This document shows positions 34,337-43,058 of a stretch of DNA of 64,000 nt, one piece after another; within the stretch, counting starts at the first letter, position 1, and each line of letters begins with the position of its first letter. The notes under the pieces were generated by a model, which saw only the letters and a list, made by a program, of their open reading frames with translations, was not told the DNA's origin and did no database searches. The DNA is taken from positions 1 through 64,000 of the forward strand of contig JAHDHI010000010.1 in the NCBI GenBank assembly GCA_020631395.1. The letters are read 5' to 3'. This DNA comes from Bizionia sp. GTDB taxonomy: Bacteria > Bacteroidota > Bacteroidia > Flavobacteriales > Flavobacteriaceae. Position numbers and translations under genes: made by a program.

Positions 34337-35110
34337 ATGTGGAAACTCATTAAACGCACTGCTTTAATCATAAACTGGAAAACCCTAATCATTACGACTT
34401 TGTCCATAGCATCAACTGCTTTCTGCTTGCATTTTCACATTAAGGCAAATTTTCCGTTGACACTGATAAGTACGGCCATCGTTTTCCCAATAGTATTTTC
34501 CATTGGAGGTGCATATAAACGCCGTGAAGTGGCATTGGACGAATATGGTTCCATCAAAGCACACGGACGGGCACTATACTTTGCCGTATCCGATTGGTTG
34601 GAAAACCCTCCACAAGAATTGAAAGCGGAACTAAAAGAACATCTTGCAAGCCTATTGAACTCTTGCAAGCAAATCTTCACCCATCCCGTTAGTGAACTGG
34701 AACTCAATGAAAAGGAAGTATATGACAGTTTTAGAAAACTATCCTTGTTCGTAAAAGGAATGCGTAGTCATGGCCTACCTTCTGGAGAAGCTTCACGTTC
34801 CAATCAGTTTTTAAGCAAGATGATGATTTCCTTTGAGCGCATCAAACACATCTACCAATATAGGACACCTAGGACGTTAAGGACCTATAGTGATATTTTC
34901 ATCGTGATCTTACCAATCATCTATGGACCTCACTTTGCAGAGAACGTAAGTAGTTACAACTATGGTTTGCAATATGCAGTACCTGTTCTATTCAGTGTCA
35001 TCTTGGTGGCCTTGGACAACATACAATCGCATTTGGAAAATCCCTTCGATCAACAAGGGGAAGATGACGTAGAAATCAATGTAGAGAAATTCATCAGGAA
35101 TTTGGAATGA
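34337..35110 (+). CDS. Bestrophin-like membrane protein
   Basis: A 257-aa protein with an N-terminal pair of hydrophobic segments (LIINWKTLIITTLSIASTAF, LTLISTAIVFPIVFSIGGA), a central helical part, and further helices near YSDIFIVILPIIYG and YAVPVLFSVILVALDNI. The C-terminal HLENPFDQQGEDDVEI matches the bestrophin hallmark (ENPF followed by acidic residues). Bestrophins form pentameric anion channels. Assignment is moderate because the N-terminal part differs from typical members. It sits between hemF/ychJ and hemB. Confidence 0.72.
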   Translation: MWKLIKRTALIINWKTLIITTLSIASTAFCLHFHIKANFPLTLISTAIVFPIVFSIGGAYKRREVALDEYGSIKAHGRALYFAVSDWLENPPQELKAELKEHLASLLNSCKQIFTHPVSELELNEKEVYDSFRKLSLFVKGMRSHGLPSGEASRSNQFLSKMMISFERIKHIYQYRTPRTLRTYSDIFIVILPIIYGPHFAENVSSYNYGLQYAVPVLFSVILVALDNIQSHLENPFDQQGEDDVEINVEKFIRNLE

Positions 35111-35181
35111 GATTAGAGCACAGAATTCTTCATTACAAACAATAATTAGTTAAATTTAACCGCAAACAGAAGACTTGTAAG

Positions 35182-36171
35182 ATGTATCCAATTAAAAGAA
35201 ACAGAAGACTAAGAACAAATGAGGCCATTCGTAGTTTGGTTCGTGAAACGATTATATCTCCAAATGATTTTTTAGTACCACTTTTTGTGGTTGAAGGCAA
35301 AGGTGTAAAAGAGGAAATAGCATCGATGCCCAACTACTATAGATTCAGTTTGGATTTGTTGGAGAATGAAGTAAAGGCGCTTTGGATACTAGGTCTGAAA
35401 TCTGTTTTGTTATTTGTAAAGGTTCCCGACAACTTAAAGGACAACAAGGGAACTGAAGCTTTAAATCCAAACGGGTTGATGCAACGCGCCATCAAAACAG
35501 TAAAGAACGTCTGCCCTGAAATGTTGGTAATGACAGACGTAGCATTGGATCCCTACTCTTCTTTTGGCCACGATGGCATTATTGAAAATGGCAAGATCGT
35601 AAATGACGACACTGTTGAAGTTTTAGCAGAAATGAGCTTGTCTCATGCTGAAGCTGGAGCCAATTTCGTTGCTCCAAGCGATATGATGGATGGTCGCATT
35701 TTAGCCATTCGTGAAACATTGGAAGATGAAGGTTTCGTCGATACCGGGATAATGAGCTATTCTGCAAAATATGCTTCTGCTTTCTATGGTCCCTTCCGTG
35801 ATGCCTTGGATTCTGCCCCTGCCGATGTAAAAGACATTCCAAAGGACAAGAAAACCTATCAAATGGATTATTCCAATCGTTTTGAAGCTCTTCGCGAAAC
35901 CGAAATGGACATTGATGAAGGCGCAGACATTGTCATGGTAAAACCTGGTCTATGCTATTTGGACATCGTTCGTGAGATCAAAAACGAAGTCGATGTCCCG
36001 GTTGCCGTATATCAAGTAAGCGGTGAGTACTCCATGTTGAAGGCTGCAGCCGAAAAAGGGTGGCTGGATCACGATGCTGTTATGATGGAACAAATTACTG
36101 CCATCAAACGTGCTGGCGCAGATGTAATTGCCAGTTATTTTGCCAAAGATGTCGTAAAGTTAATCTCTTAG
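35182..36171 (+). CDS. hemB: Porphobilinogen synthase (delta-aminolevulinate dehydratase), Mg-type
   Basis: A 329-aa enzyme condensing two aminolevulinate molecules to porphobilinogen. The Schiff-base lysines are in IMSYSAKYASAFYGPFRDA and MVKPGLCYLDIVREI. The metal-binding loop reads TDVALDPYSSFGHDGI: the three zinc-binding Cys of animal and yeast enzymes are replaced by Ala/Asp/Asp, marking a magnesium-type active site. It is the last gene of the plus-strand heme block. The start at 35182 gives the expected MYPIKRNRRLR N-terminus. Confidence 0.94.
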   Translation: MYPIKRNRRLRTNEAIRSLVRETIISPNDFLVPLFVVEGKGVKEEIASMPNYYRFSLDLLENEVKALWILGLKSVLLFVKVPDNLKDNKGTEALNPNGLMQRAIKTVKNVCPEMLVMTDVALDPYSSFGHDGIIENGKIVNDDTVEVLAEMSLSHAEAGANFVAPSDMMDGRILAIRETLEDEGFVDTGIMSYSAKYASAFYGPFRDALDSAPADVKDIPKDKKTYQMDYSNRFEALRETEMDIDEGADIVMVKPGLCYLDIVREIKNEVDVPVAVYQVSGEYSMLKAAAEKGWLDHDAVMMEQITAIKRAGADVIASYFAKDVVKLIS

Positions 36172-36390
36172 CTTGGCGGATCTTGCTTGAAGCAACATTG
36201 AAAGCAATACCAATTTAAATAATTCGAACAGGGGTAAAATGCACCTCTTTATGTTCAGCTTAAATGGTATGTAGTTATACCTATTTGCCTATATTTCGTT
36301 TTCTGTACGACCTTATATAAGCAAATTGACATTAAATTCTATCTACACTCATATGCAAACATATTTAAGATGAGATCAAGTGACAATGTA

Positions 36391-38139
36391 TCATAATTTC
36401 ACGATTTTCTTGCTTACGGTTCCAAATTGACCTGTAAATGTTACAAACAATGTCCCTGTCCAAGAACTTTTCAAATCCAAGGTAATCGTCCCATATCCAT
36501 TTTCGATGTTTTTTTGAAGTAACCTCTGCCCCAACACATTGGCTATGGAAATAGAAATGGGTCCCGGAATGTTATCTAGGTCAAAAGACACTTCTCCTCG
36601 AGTTGGATTGGGGTAAGGCGCAGATATATGATTGTTAGACCACTCATTAACAGACAAGACTGTTCCTACATCCATTGTCCAGTAACCTTCTGGTGCCACC
36701 ATGGGTCTTGTCAAAGATTTTCCGGAGTTCGCTTCGGCCCATATGTAATATTCCACATCGTTGGAGGCTGTATTCAAGTTTGCAGTCCAAGAGTCTCCTC
36801 CCGTATTGCTCATGGAAGCTTCATTGAACATGGTACTTCCCTCTTCTCTCCACAAGACCTTGGCCTCTTCTACGCCGGATATGTGTTTAATCATTGCTTC
36901 CACCACTACGCTGCTATTTGCATTTGCCTCGTCTATTGGTTGATGTACAATCAACAATGGTTCTTCTACACCAATGGTATGTGTGATACAATGTATTGCT
37001 CCCAAAAGTGAAATTAAATTCTCACCATTGTTGTCCACATCGATTCCCACTATGTTGTAACCAGGCATCAATTCTTGATAATAGGCAAGCGCAGGCGCAT
37101 CCACCTCTGGTCTATATGTGGGAACCAATATCGTCTTGTTTATGATAAGTGAATTGCTATAAGTCCTGTATGACCCACCATTGTCTGGATGGTTTCCACT
37201 TGTACTTGGCGGGGCATCGATCCACTTTATGTCGTACGGTGTGCCAAACGCCGATTGATGGTTATCCAAAACATACTGTATGTTTGCTTCAATTTGTGGC
37301 CCATCTGCAACTCCATCAGGATATTTGCTTACCAAAATGGTTTCTTCATCGAGCAACTTCATATGCATGTCTATGTGGTGTATCACATCATATGGCAGTG
37401 CATCCATTTTAATGTAGTTGTCAATTCCCATGTAGTTTTCCATGATTTCATCTATTTGAGCTTCTGTCTTCACCGTAACTCCATAAGGATTGCCTGCTTC
37501 ATTTTCATTTAACACCAAACTGGAAGAAAAGGCATTTCCAAGACCATCGGACATGTAGTTTCCCCCTGTATTGACCAAATCATTGGTTCCTGAATCGGTT
37601 ACATACAACGGAATGTTAAGCATGTTGGCTTGTGCAGTCGGCATTACGTCGTCGTCCGGGCGAGGTCTATTGTATATCCAATCGACGAGGGCTCTTTCCC
37701 CGACATCATTCGAATAGATCGTGTTTCCGGCATAGTCACGAATCCAAATGCTATTTGCCGGAGCGTTCAAAAAAGAGACATTGGTAAGGTCCACACCTCC
37801 AGAAGTAAGGTAATTGGCAACCGAGTTTTCATTTTGCGTCGTTATCAACACCTTGCATTCGTTTACTGCTGCCGCTACTATTTGACGTAGAATGCCACTG
37901 AAACCATTGTCCCAAGAAACGACCAAATACTCTACTTCTTCCCATTCTGCCATGGCTCGAACTGCTCCAGATGGAGGTGGTGTTATTCTTGAGTTTCTAA
38001 ATGTAAAATTGGAAATTATGTTTTTTTCCGTTTCGGAAAGTCCTTTGGGAAGAATTTCTCTTTCCTGAGAAAACATCGATGAGCAAAATAAGGATAGTAT
38101 AAGTCCTAATGCTATGGCTTTAATAGTCTGACTTTTCAT
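36391..38139 (-). CDS. T9SS-sorted peptidylarginine-deiminase-like (PPAD/agmatine deiminase family) enzyme
   Basis: A 582-aa secreted guanidino-group-modifying enzyme. After a signal peptide (to about residue 24) comes a five-bladed deiminase domain with WIRDYAG (Asp, about 134), YNRPRPDDD (about 156-163), NTGGNYMSDGLG, HHIDMHMKLL (catalytic His/Asp, about 255), SNSLIINKTI (Asn) and the nucleophilic Cys in GAIHCITHTIG (about 384). An Ig-like module follows, then a T9SS type A sorting domain (PYPNPTRGEVSF). The order, length and domain layout match Porphyromonas gingivalis PPAD, which converts C-terminal Arg to citrulline. Agmatine deiminase is the other family possibility, but a secreted, T9SS-sorted agmatinase-like enzyme would be unusual. 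Confidence 0.85.
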   Translation of the reverse strand: MKSQTIKAIALGLILSLFCSSMFSQEREILPKGLSETEKNIISNFTFRNSRITPPPSGAVRAMAEWEEVEYLVVSWDNGFSGILRQIVAAAVNECKVLITTQNENSVANYLTSGGVDLTNVSFLNAPANSIWIRDYAGNTIYSNDVGERALVDWIYNRPRPDDDVMPTAQANMLNIPLYVTDSGTNDLVNTGGNYMSDGLGNAFSSSLVLNENEAGNPYGVTVKTEAQIDEIMENYMGIDNYIKMDALPYDVIHHIDMHMKLLDEETILVSKYPDGVADGPQIEANIQYVLDNHQSAFGTPYDIKWIDAPPSTSGNHPDNGGSYRTYSNSLIINKTILVPTYRPEVDAPALAYYQELMPGYNIVGIDVDNNGENLISLLGAIHCITHTIGVEEPLLIVHQPIDEANANSSVVVEAMIKHISGVEEAKVLWREEGSTMFNEASMSNTGGDSWTANLNTASNDVEYYIWAEANSGKSLTRPMVAPEGYWTMDVGTVLSVNEWSNNHISAPYPNPTRGEVSFDLDNIPGPISISIANVLGQRLLQKNIENGYGTITLDLKSSWTGTLFVTFTGQFGTVSKKIVKL

Positions 38140-38452
38140 TATTCATCGTATTTGGTTTATGATTTACTAAGATATTTAATTTAAGTGAATTAAACACGGT
38201 AAAAACAGCGCGTAAAATACTACAAGGCAACACCTTAAACGATTTTATTAGAAAGGACGTCTATTTCTTACATCTTTCATTTAATAAAACACAGATAAAT
38301 GAAGGGAGTAATCGTACACAAGTAGTACAGAGAGTAATCAACATATTGATTACCGGAACTACATATTTCGACATTATATTCAAAACTTGGAACGTGCGAA
38401 AAATGCAAACAAAAAATAAAGAATCAACATTAAAGAAGTGAAATTTCACCTT
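38140..38452. other. Intergenic region between PPAD-like and hybrid kinase genes
   Basis: It contains an ACGGTAAAAACAGCGC element at about 38196-38211, 57 bases before the PPAD-like start, resembling the elements upstream of the eCIS operon. It also contains the left arm of the kinase terminator hairpin. Nothing else gene-like is supported. Confidence 0.4.
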
Positions 38453-38472
38453 TTAGCTTAAAGTTTCACTTC
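38435..38472 (-). terminator. Terminator overlapping the hybrid kinase stop codon
   Basis: GAAGTGAAA / TTTCACTTC (9 bp) with a 20-base loop that contains the kinase stop codon; on the minus strand only a short T-run follows. Confidence 0.45.
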
Positions 38473-40708
38473 TTTTTTTGCTTAAGCTCCTCAAGATTGT
38501 AGTTAAAAAGTGCAATGAGTCATATGGTTTGGATAAAATGGCATCCATGCCCGCCTCCAATATCTCTATGCGCATTTCTTCAACCTCTACGGCTGTCAAT
38601 GCCACTATTGGGATATGCTTATTGAACTCCCTTATTTTTTTGGTCGCCTCTATTCCATTTACCTTGGGCATGTTTATATCCATGAGGATTAAATCGTAAG
38701 TACCGAACAACGCCATTGTGATAGCCTCATCCCCATCATTGGCAACACTAAACTTAATTCCATTTTTATCAAGCATGCGTTGGGTCACCTTTTGGTTTAT
38801 TTTATTGTCATCCACAATTAAGACATGAATGTCTCCATATTGGGACGTCAAGGAACCACTAACATCCTCAACCGAAAGGTTTTGATTCGATGATGTTTGA
38901 CTCAAGCTCGCATTTTCAATCAAATCCAAGGTAAAACTAAACTCCGACCCTTTTCCCAATTCACTTTTTAAATGAATGTCACTATTGTGCAATTTCAATA
39001 ATTTCTTGGCAATGGGCAATCCCAAACCTGTTCCCTTGTGGTTGTAATTTTCATCTTCGACTTGGGTAAACTCTTCAAAAATAAAAGCTTGTTTGTCCTT
39101 GGGGATGCCTATGCCATCGTCCTTGATGACAAAATGCGTCCTATATGCACCATCCTCGGTAATCTCTTTTAATTTGATATCGAACCAAATTGTGCCATTT
39201 TCATTGAACTTTGTTGCATTTCCTATTAAGTTCATCAATATTTGGGAAAGTCGAACAGAACTACCAATCAAGTTGTTCGGTATTTCTTTATCTATGTCAA
39301 CTATGAGTTTATTTTTATTTTGTTCCAAACTATATTCGAAAGACCTTGTGATGCTTCCAATAAGGGCATCTAGCCTAAATGGCACCTTTTCAAGCACAAG
39401 ATCTTGGTAATCCATTTTATTTAGCAACAAGACATCATTGATCAAGGCCAACAGGTAATCGGCAGAGAATTTAAGTGAATTCAATTCCTTTTGATGGGAT
39501 TTTAGTTTAATGTCCTCTTGTAACATTGAGGATATGCCAATAACACCATACAAGGGTGTCCGCAACTCATGACTCACCGTCGAGAAAAATTGACTCTTTA
39601 CTTTCGATAGTTTTTCTGTCTTGTCTCTTGCTTCGACCAGTTCAATATTGTTCTTACTTAATTTTCTTATAAATTTCTTCCTAGACCTAAACAACAAATA
39701 GAACCCAAGCAATGCCAGCAACAAAACACTTGTTGCTATGATGAAGATGTAAGTCAACTCTTTGGATTTATCCACCAATTGTTGAGAGGCCTCAACCAAT
39801 TCCCTGGAATGTTCTTTTTCTTTTATGGCTATTTCCAGATCTTTTTGGTATTCACTCAATTCAAATTTTGCACTGGCAACTTCTATGGCTTGCAACTTTT
39901 TGGAAGCATAGACTTTCTCTCTATAGTATTTTTCTTTTTCACTGCTAGATAGTGCTTTCTTGTAATCTCTTTGCTCCTTGTAGATTTCCTTGAGGTTCTT
40001 GTACACTTCTACACCCAAGTCATCCAGTCCTCCTTTTTCCAACTCCTCACAAACTGGCAGCAACTCTTGTTCTGCCAAATAAAGATAATTTGCCCTATGG
40101 TAGTATCTCCCTTTCAATAATCTAATGCACATTTTATCTTCTTCTGGGACATCTACGTTCTCTGCAATGTTGCTTGCCTTGTTTAAATACTCATAGGCCT
40201 CTTCTTCTCTTCCATTGTCCAGCAAGGCCCAAATGACATTGATGTATACGCCATAGATACGTCTTGGTTTATTGTTATTCTCATAGATGGAAATACTGTT
40301 CTGCAACAATTCAAACCCTTTTTCAAAAGTTTCTTCATTATTTGTTAAAATGGAGCCCAAATTCCTATATTCCAATGCAATGAGACTATCTACTTCAGAC
40401 TTTTCAGCTATTTCAAGAGCCTTTTCAGCATTGGTCTTTGCTTTTGCCAAATCGTCCAATCTTTTATAGATTACACCCAATAGATCGTAACCATAGAATT
40501 TAGGATAATCGACCTTGTATTCGTTACCTTTTTCAATGAGTTTTGCACTTACTGTAATGGCTTCCTTGTAATTACGTGCCTCATATACATTGCTAGCTCT
40601 TGCTATCAAAGAGTCTAAGTACCTCTCTTGTACATCCGTAGTATTCTGAGCTATAAGACAAGCTTTAGGAAAGAATAGCAATAAAATCAAAAGCTTTAGT
40701 AGCTTCAT
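38453..40708 (-). CDS. TPR-containing hybrid sensor histidine kinase/response regulator
   Basis: A 751-aa protein. A signal peptide (KLLILLLFFPKACLIAQ) is followed by periplasmic TPR repeats (residues about 30-270, for example YGYDLLGVIYKRLDDLAKAKTNAEKALEIAEK), a coiled coil and one transmembrane helix (about 325-345, FIIATSVLLLALLGFYLLF). The kinase carries FFSTVSHELRTPLYGVIGI (phospho-His about 380), NLIGNATKFNENG, DDGIGIPKDK and GTGLGLPIAKKL. A C-terminal receiver domain has VDDNKIN and phospho-Asp in LILMDINMPKVNG (about 672). No HPt or DNA-binding domain is present, so an external partner is needed. Signal unknown. Confidence 0.9.
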   Translation of the reverse strand: MKLLKLLILLLFFPKACLIAQNTTDVQERYLDSLIARASNVYEARNYKEAITVSAKLIEKGNEYKVDYPKFYGYDLLGVIYKRLDDLAKAKTNAEKALEIAEKSEVDSLIALEYRNLGSILTNNEETFEKGFELLQNSISIYENNNKPRRIYGVYINVIWALLDNGREEEAYEYLNKASNIAENVDVPEEDKMCIRLLKGRYYHRANYLYLAEQELLPVCEELEKGGLDDLGVEVYKNLKEIYKEQRDYKKALSSSEKEKYYREKVYASKKLQAIEVASAKFELSEYQKDLEIAIKEKEHSRELVEASQQLVDKSKELTYIFIIATSVLLLALLGFYLLFRSRKKFIRKLSKNNIELVEARDKTEKLSKVKSQFFSTVSHELRTPLYGVIGISSMLQEDIKLKSHQKELNSLKFSADYLLALINDVLLLNKMDYQDLVLEKVPFRLDALIGSITRSFEYSLEQNKNKLIVDIDKEIPNNLIGSSVRLSQILMNLIGNATKFNENGTIWFDIKLKEITEDGAYRTHFVIKDDGIGIPKDKQAFIFEEFTQVEDENYNHKGTGLGLPIAKKLLKLHNSDIHLKSELGKGSEFSFTLDLIENASLSQTSSNQNLSVEDVSGSLTSQYGDIHVLIVDDNKINQKVTQRMLDKNGIKFSVANDGDEAITMALFGTYDLILMDINMPKVNGIEATKKIREFNKHIPIVALTAVEVEEMRIEILEAGMDAILSKPYDSLHFLTTILRSLSKKRSETLS

Positions 40709-40878
40709 TTTTATAAGTTTTAGGGCCTTGAAAGGTACTTATAATGAACAAAATACACAAATTATAAAAATTCTTATGTTTTTGAAGGACAGAATATGGT
40801 ATACAAGCCATTAAGAATTGTTCATATCGGGAAGATCTAACATTTTTTTAATTAAATTAGCCAGAAATAAAAAACTGA

Positions 40879-42000
40879 ATGGCCTTACTATTATTCTACG
40901 CTTTCATCTCTATCTTTTTTTCCTTTCTATGCTCTATTTTGGAAGCTGTCCTATTGAGTGTGACACCTACTTTCATCAATGTGAAAAAGAAAGAAGGCAA
41001 GGGCTTTTCCAAAGACTTGGAGAGATTGAAAAAAGATGTGGATAGACCTCTAATCGCCATTCTTACCTTAAATACCATTGCACATACCGTTGGTGCCATT
41101 CTAGTAGGAGTTCAGGCTAAAGTCGCCTACTCCGAAATGTTTGAAAGCCAAACAAGATCTATATTTGGCGTATCATTTACCGAAGATCTAATGGTCGGTG
41201 TAGTATCATCCCTAATGACCATTCTAATACTGGTCGCTTCAGAAATCATTCCAAAAACAATAGGAGCAACCTACTGGAAAGGATTGGCCAATTTCACAAC
41301 CAAGGCTCTTAATGTATTGATTTTTCCATTGAGATGGACTGGCATACTTTGGGTTTTACAACTCACAACGAAACTCATTGGAGGAAAAGGACATCATGGT
41401 AGTGTACTGAGTCGTGAGGATTTTCATGTCATGGCGGACATGGCACATGAAGAAGGTGTGTTTCAAGAAAGTGAAAGCAAAGTCATCAAAAATCTTTTGA
41501 CATTTAAAGATGTGGTGGCAAAACATGTCATGACCCCTAGAACGGTCATGAAAACCGAAAACGAAAATGCAACCATAGAAGAATTTTTCAATAATAACAT
41601 AAATCTTCGCTTTTCCAGAATCCCTGTATATCTTGATACGGAAGACAACATAAAGGGACTTGTTCTAAAGGATGAGATCTTCAAGGAAATGGCTTTGGGC
41701 AATGGTTCAAAAAAGTTGTCGGAGATTAAACGACACATTATCATAGTAGATAGAGACTTGGCCATTCCCAAATTGTTTGAACAACTTGTGGATACCAGAA
41801 ATCACATGGCCTTGGTTGTCGATGAGTATGGTACCATTAGCGGTCTGGTAACAATGGAAGATGTGATAGAGACCCTTCTGGGTCTTGAGATTATGGATGA
41901 AAGCGACAATGTATCCGATTTGCAAGTACAAGCTCGAAAAAATTGGGAAACCAGAGCCAAAAAATTGGGTATATTAGATGATGAAACTAAAAATGACTAG
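40879..42000 (+). CDS. CNNM/CorC-type hemolysin family transporter
   Basis: A 373-aa membrane protein. The DUF21/CNNM transmembrane domain (residues 1-180) includes FISIFFSFLCSILEAVLLSVTPT, IAILTLNTIAHTVGAILVG and LVASEIIPKTIGATYWKG. A CBS pair follows (VAKHVMTPRTVMKTENENATIEEF and MALVVDEYGTISGLVTMEDVIETLLG). CNNM proteins export Mg2+ or similar divalent cations, regulated by nucleotide binding to CBS. The C-terminal CorC domain is short or absent. It lies 5 bases before the methyltransferase gene. Confidence 0.88.
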   Translation: MALLLFYAFISIFFSFLCSILEAVLLSVTPTFINVKKKEGKGFSKDLERLKKDVDRPLIAILTLNTIAHTVGAILVGVQAKVAYSEMFESQTRSIFGVSFTEDLMVGVVSSLMTILILVASEIIPKTIGATYWKGLANFTTKALNVLIFPLRWTGILWVLQLTTKLIGGKGHHGSVLSREDFHVMADMAHEEGVFQESESKVIKNLLTFKDVVAKHVMTPRTVMKTENENATIEEFFNNNINLRFSRIPVYLDTEDNIKGLVLKDEIFKEMALGNGSKKLSEIKRHIIIVDRDLAIPKLFEQLVDTRNHMALVVDEYGTISGLVTMEDVIETLLGLEIMDESDNVSDLQVQARKNWETRAKKLGILDDETKND

Positions 42001-42005
42001 TTAAA

Positions 42006-42479
42006 ATGGAAACTTGCTACATCTATTCACCTTTGGGAATTACGAAAATTAAAGGTGACATCAATGGTATAGCTTCCGTTTCCGTATTGAATAGCGAAGA
42101 AAAAATTTCAGATGTCATACCAGAGGTTTTGGAAGATTGCGTTCTTCAACTCAACGAGTACTTTCAAGGAGACAGGAAACAATTCAGCTTGAAGTTAAAC
42201 CCACAAGGCACGCCATTCCAAAAACGTGTATGGGAAATGCTAAAAACCATTCCCCATGGCAAAACCACTTCCTACCTAGCTCTTTCCAAGCAATTGGGAG
42301 ATGTCAAGGCCATTAGAGCCGTAGCCAATGCCAATGGTAAGAACCCTCTTTGGATTATAGTTCCTTGTCACAGGGTCATAGGAAGCGATGGTAGTCTTAC
42401 CGGATATGCTGGTGGCTTACATAGGAAACAATGGCTTTTGGAACACGAAAGCCCATACAAGCAACAATCGTTATTTTAA
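42006..42479 (+). CDS. Methylated-DNA--[protein]-cysteine S-methyltransferase
   Basis: A 157-aa DNA repair protein. The C-terminal DNA-binding domain has TPFQKRVWEMLKTIPHGKTTSY, the Arg finger region VKAIRAVANANGKNPL, and the alkyl-acceptor Cys in IIVPCHRVIGSDGSLTGYAGG (about residue 120). It removes O6-alkyl groups from guanine by irreversible transfer to its own Cys. The short N-terminal domain matches Ogt-type proteins. It is followed by a DUF4442 gene one base after its stop. Confidence 0.93.
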   Translation: METCYIYSPLGITKIKGDINGIASVSVLNSEEKISDVIPEVLEDCVLQLNEYFQGDRKQFSLKLNPQGTPFQKRVWEMLKTIPHGKTTSYLALSKQLGDVKAIRAVANANGKNPLWIIVPCHRVIGSDGSLTGYAGGLHRKQWLLEHESPYKQQSLF

Positions 42480-42480
42480 A

Positions 42481-43005
42481 ATGTATAAAACGTTAGCCTC
42501 TATTTTAAAACGTTTCTTTAGCAATCGCCAAATTTACATGTATGGCTTTAATTGGTCTCCAATGTATCGCCGTACAACTGCCAAACTAATTGAAGTTAGC
42601 GAAGATTTGCATTATGTAAGAATAAAAATCCCATTAAATTGGAAAAATAGAAACTATGCCGGGTCAATCTTTGGAGGCAGCATGCTTTCTGCCACAGATC
42701 CCATCTACATGGTGCAACTCATTCACATTCTTGGAGATGATTTTGTCGTTTGGGACAAATCTGCAACCATTAAATACAAGCGCCCTGCCAAAGAAACAGT
42801 TTATTGTGAATTTATCTTTTCCATTGAAGAAATAGAAAGCATCAAACAATCCATATTGAAGAAAAACGAAATGGAGCTATTGAAATCCACTCATTTGACC
42901 AATGCTCGAAACGAAGTATTCGCCGAAGTTTCAAAAATCATTTACATTGCAGATAAATCGTTTTACAAAAAGAAGATGAAACACAGGCAACAAGCTTTGA
43001 AATAA
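42481..43005 (+). CDS. DUF4442 hotdog-fold thioesterase-like protein
   Basis: 174 aa, starting MYKTLASILKRFFSNRQIYM one base after the methyltransferase stop; the longer in-frame start at 42388 lies inside that gene and is rejected. GSIFGGSMLSATDPIYMVQLIHILG and DKSATIKYKRPAKETVYCEF are typical of DUF4442, a branch of the hotdog thioesterase superfamily (PaaI-like). It may act on acyl-CoA or acyl-ACP; substrate unknown. Confidence 0.83.
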   Translation: MYKTLASILKRFFSNRQIYMYGFNWSPMYRRTTAKLIEVSEDLHYVRIKIPLNWKNRNYAGSIFGGSMLSATDPIYMVQLIHILGDDFVVWDKSATIKYKRPAKETVYCEFIFSIEEIESIKQSILKKNEMELLKSTHLTNARNEVFAEVSKIIYIADKSFYKKKMKHRQQALK

Positions 43006-43058
43006 AGTGCATCAAGCTATTTTAATTTCTTATCTTTAATTTCTAAAAAAACTTTTCT

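Noticed and set aside
38261-38449. A 62-codon hydrophobic ORF between the PPAD-like and kinase genes
   Set aside because: It has no promoter or conserved feature and overlaps the terminator arm.
42388-42480. Upstream in-frame start for the DUF4442 gene
   Set aside because: It lies inside the methyltransferase gene; the ATG at 42481 directly follows that gene's stop and begins a typical N-terminus.
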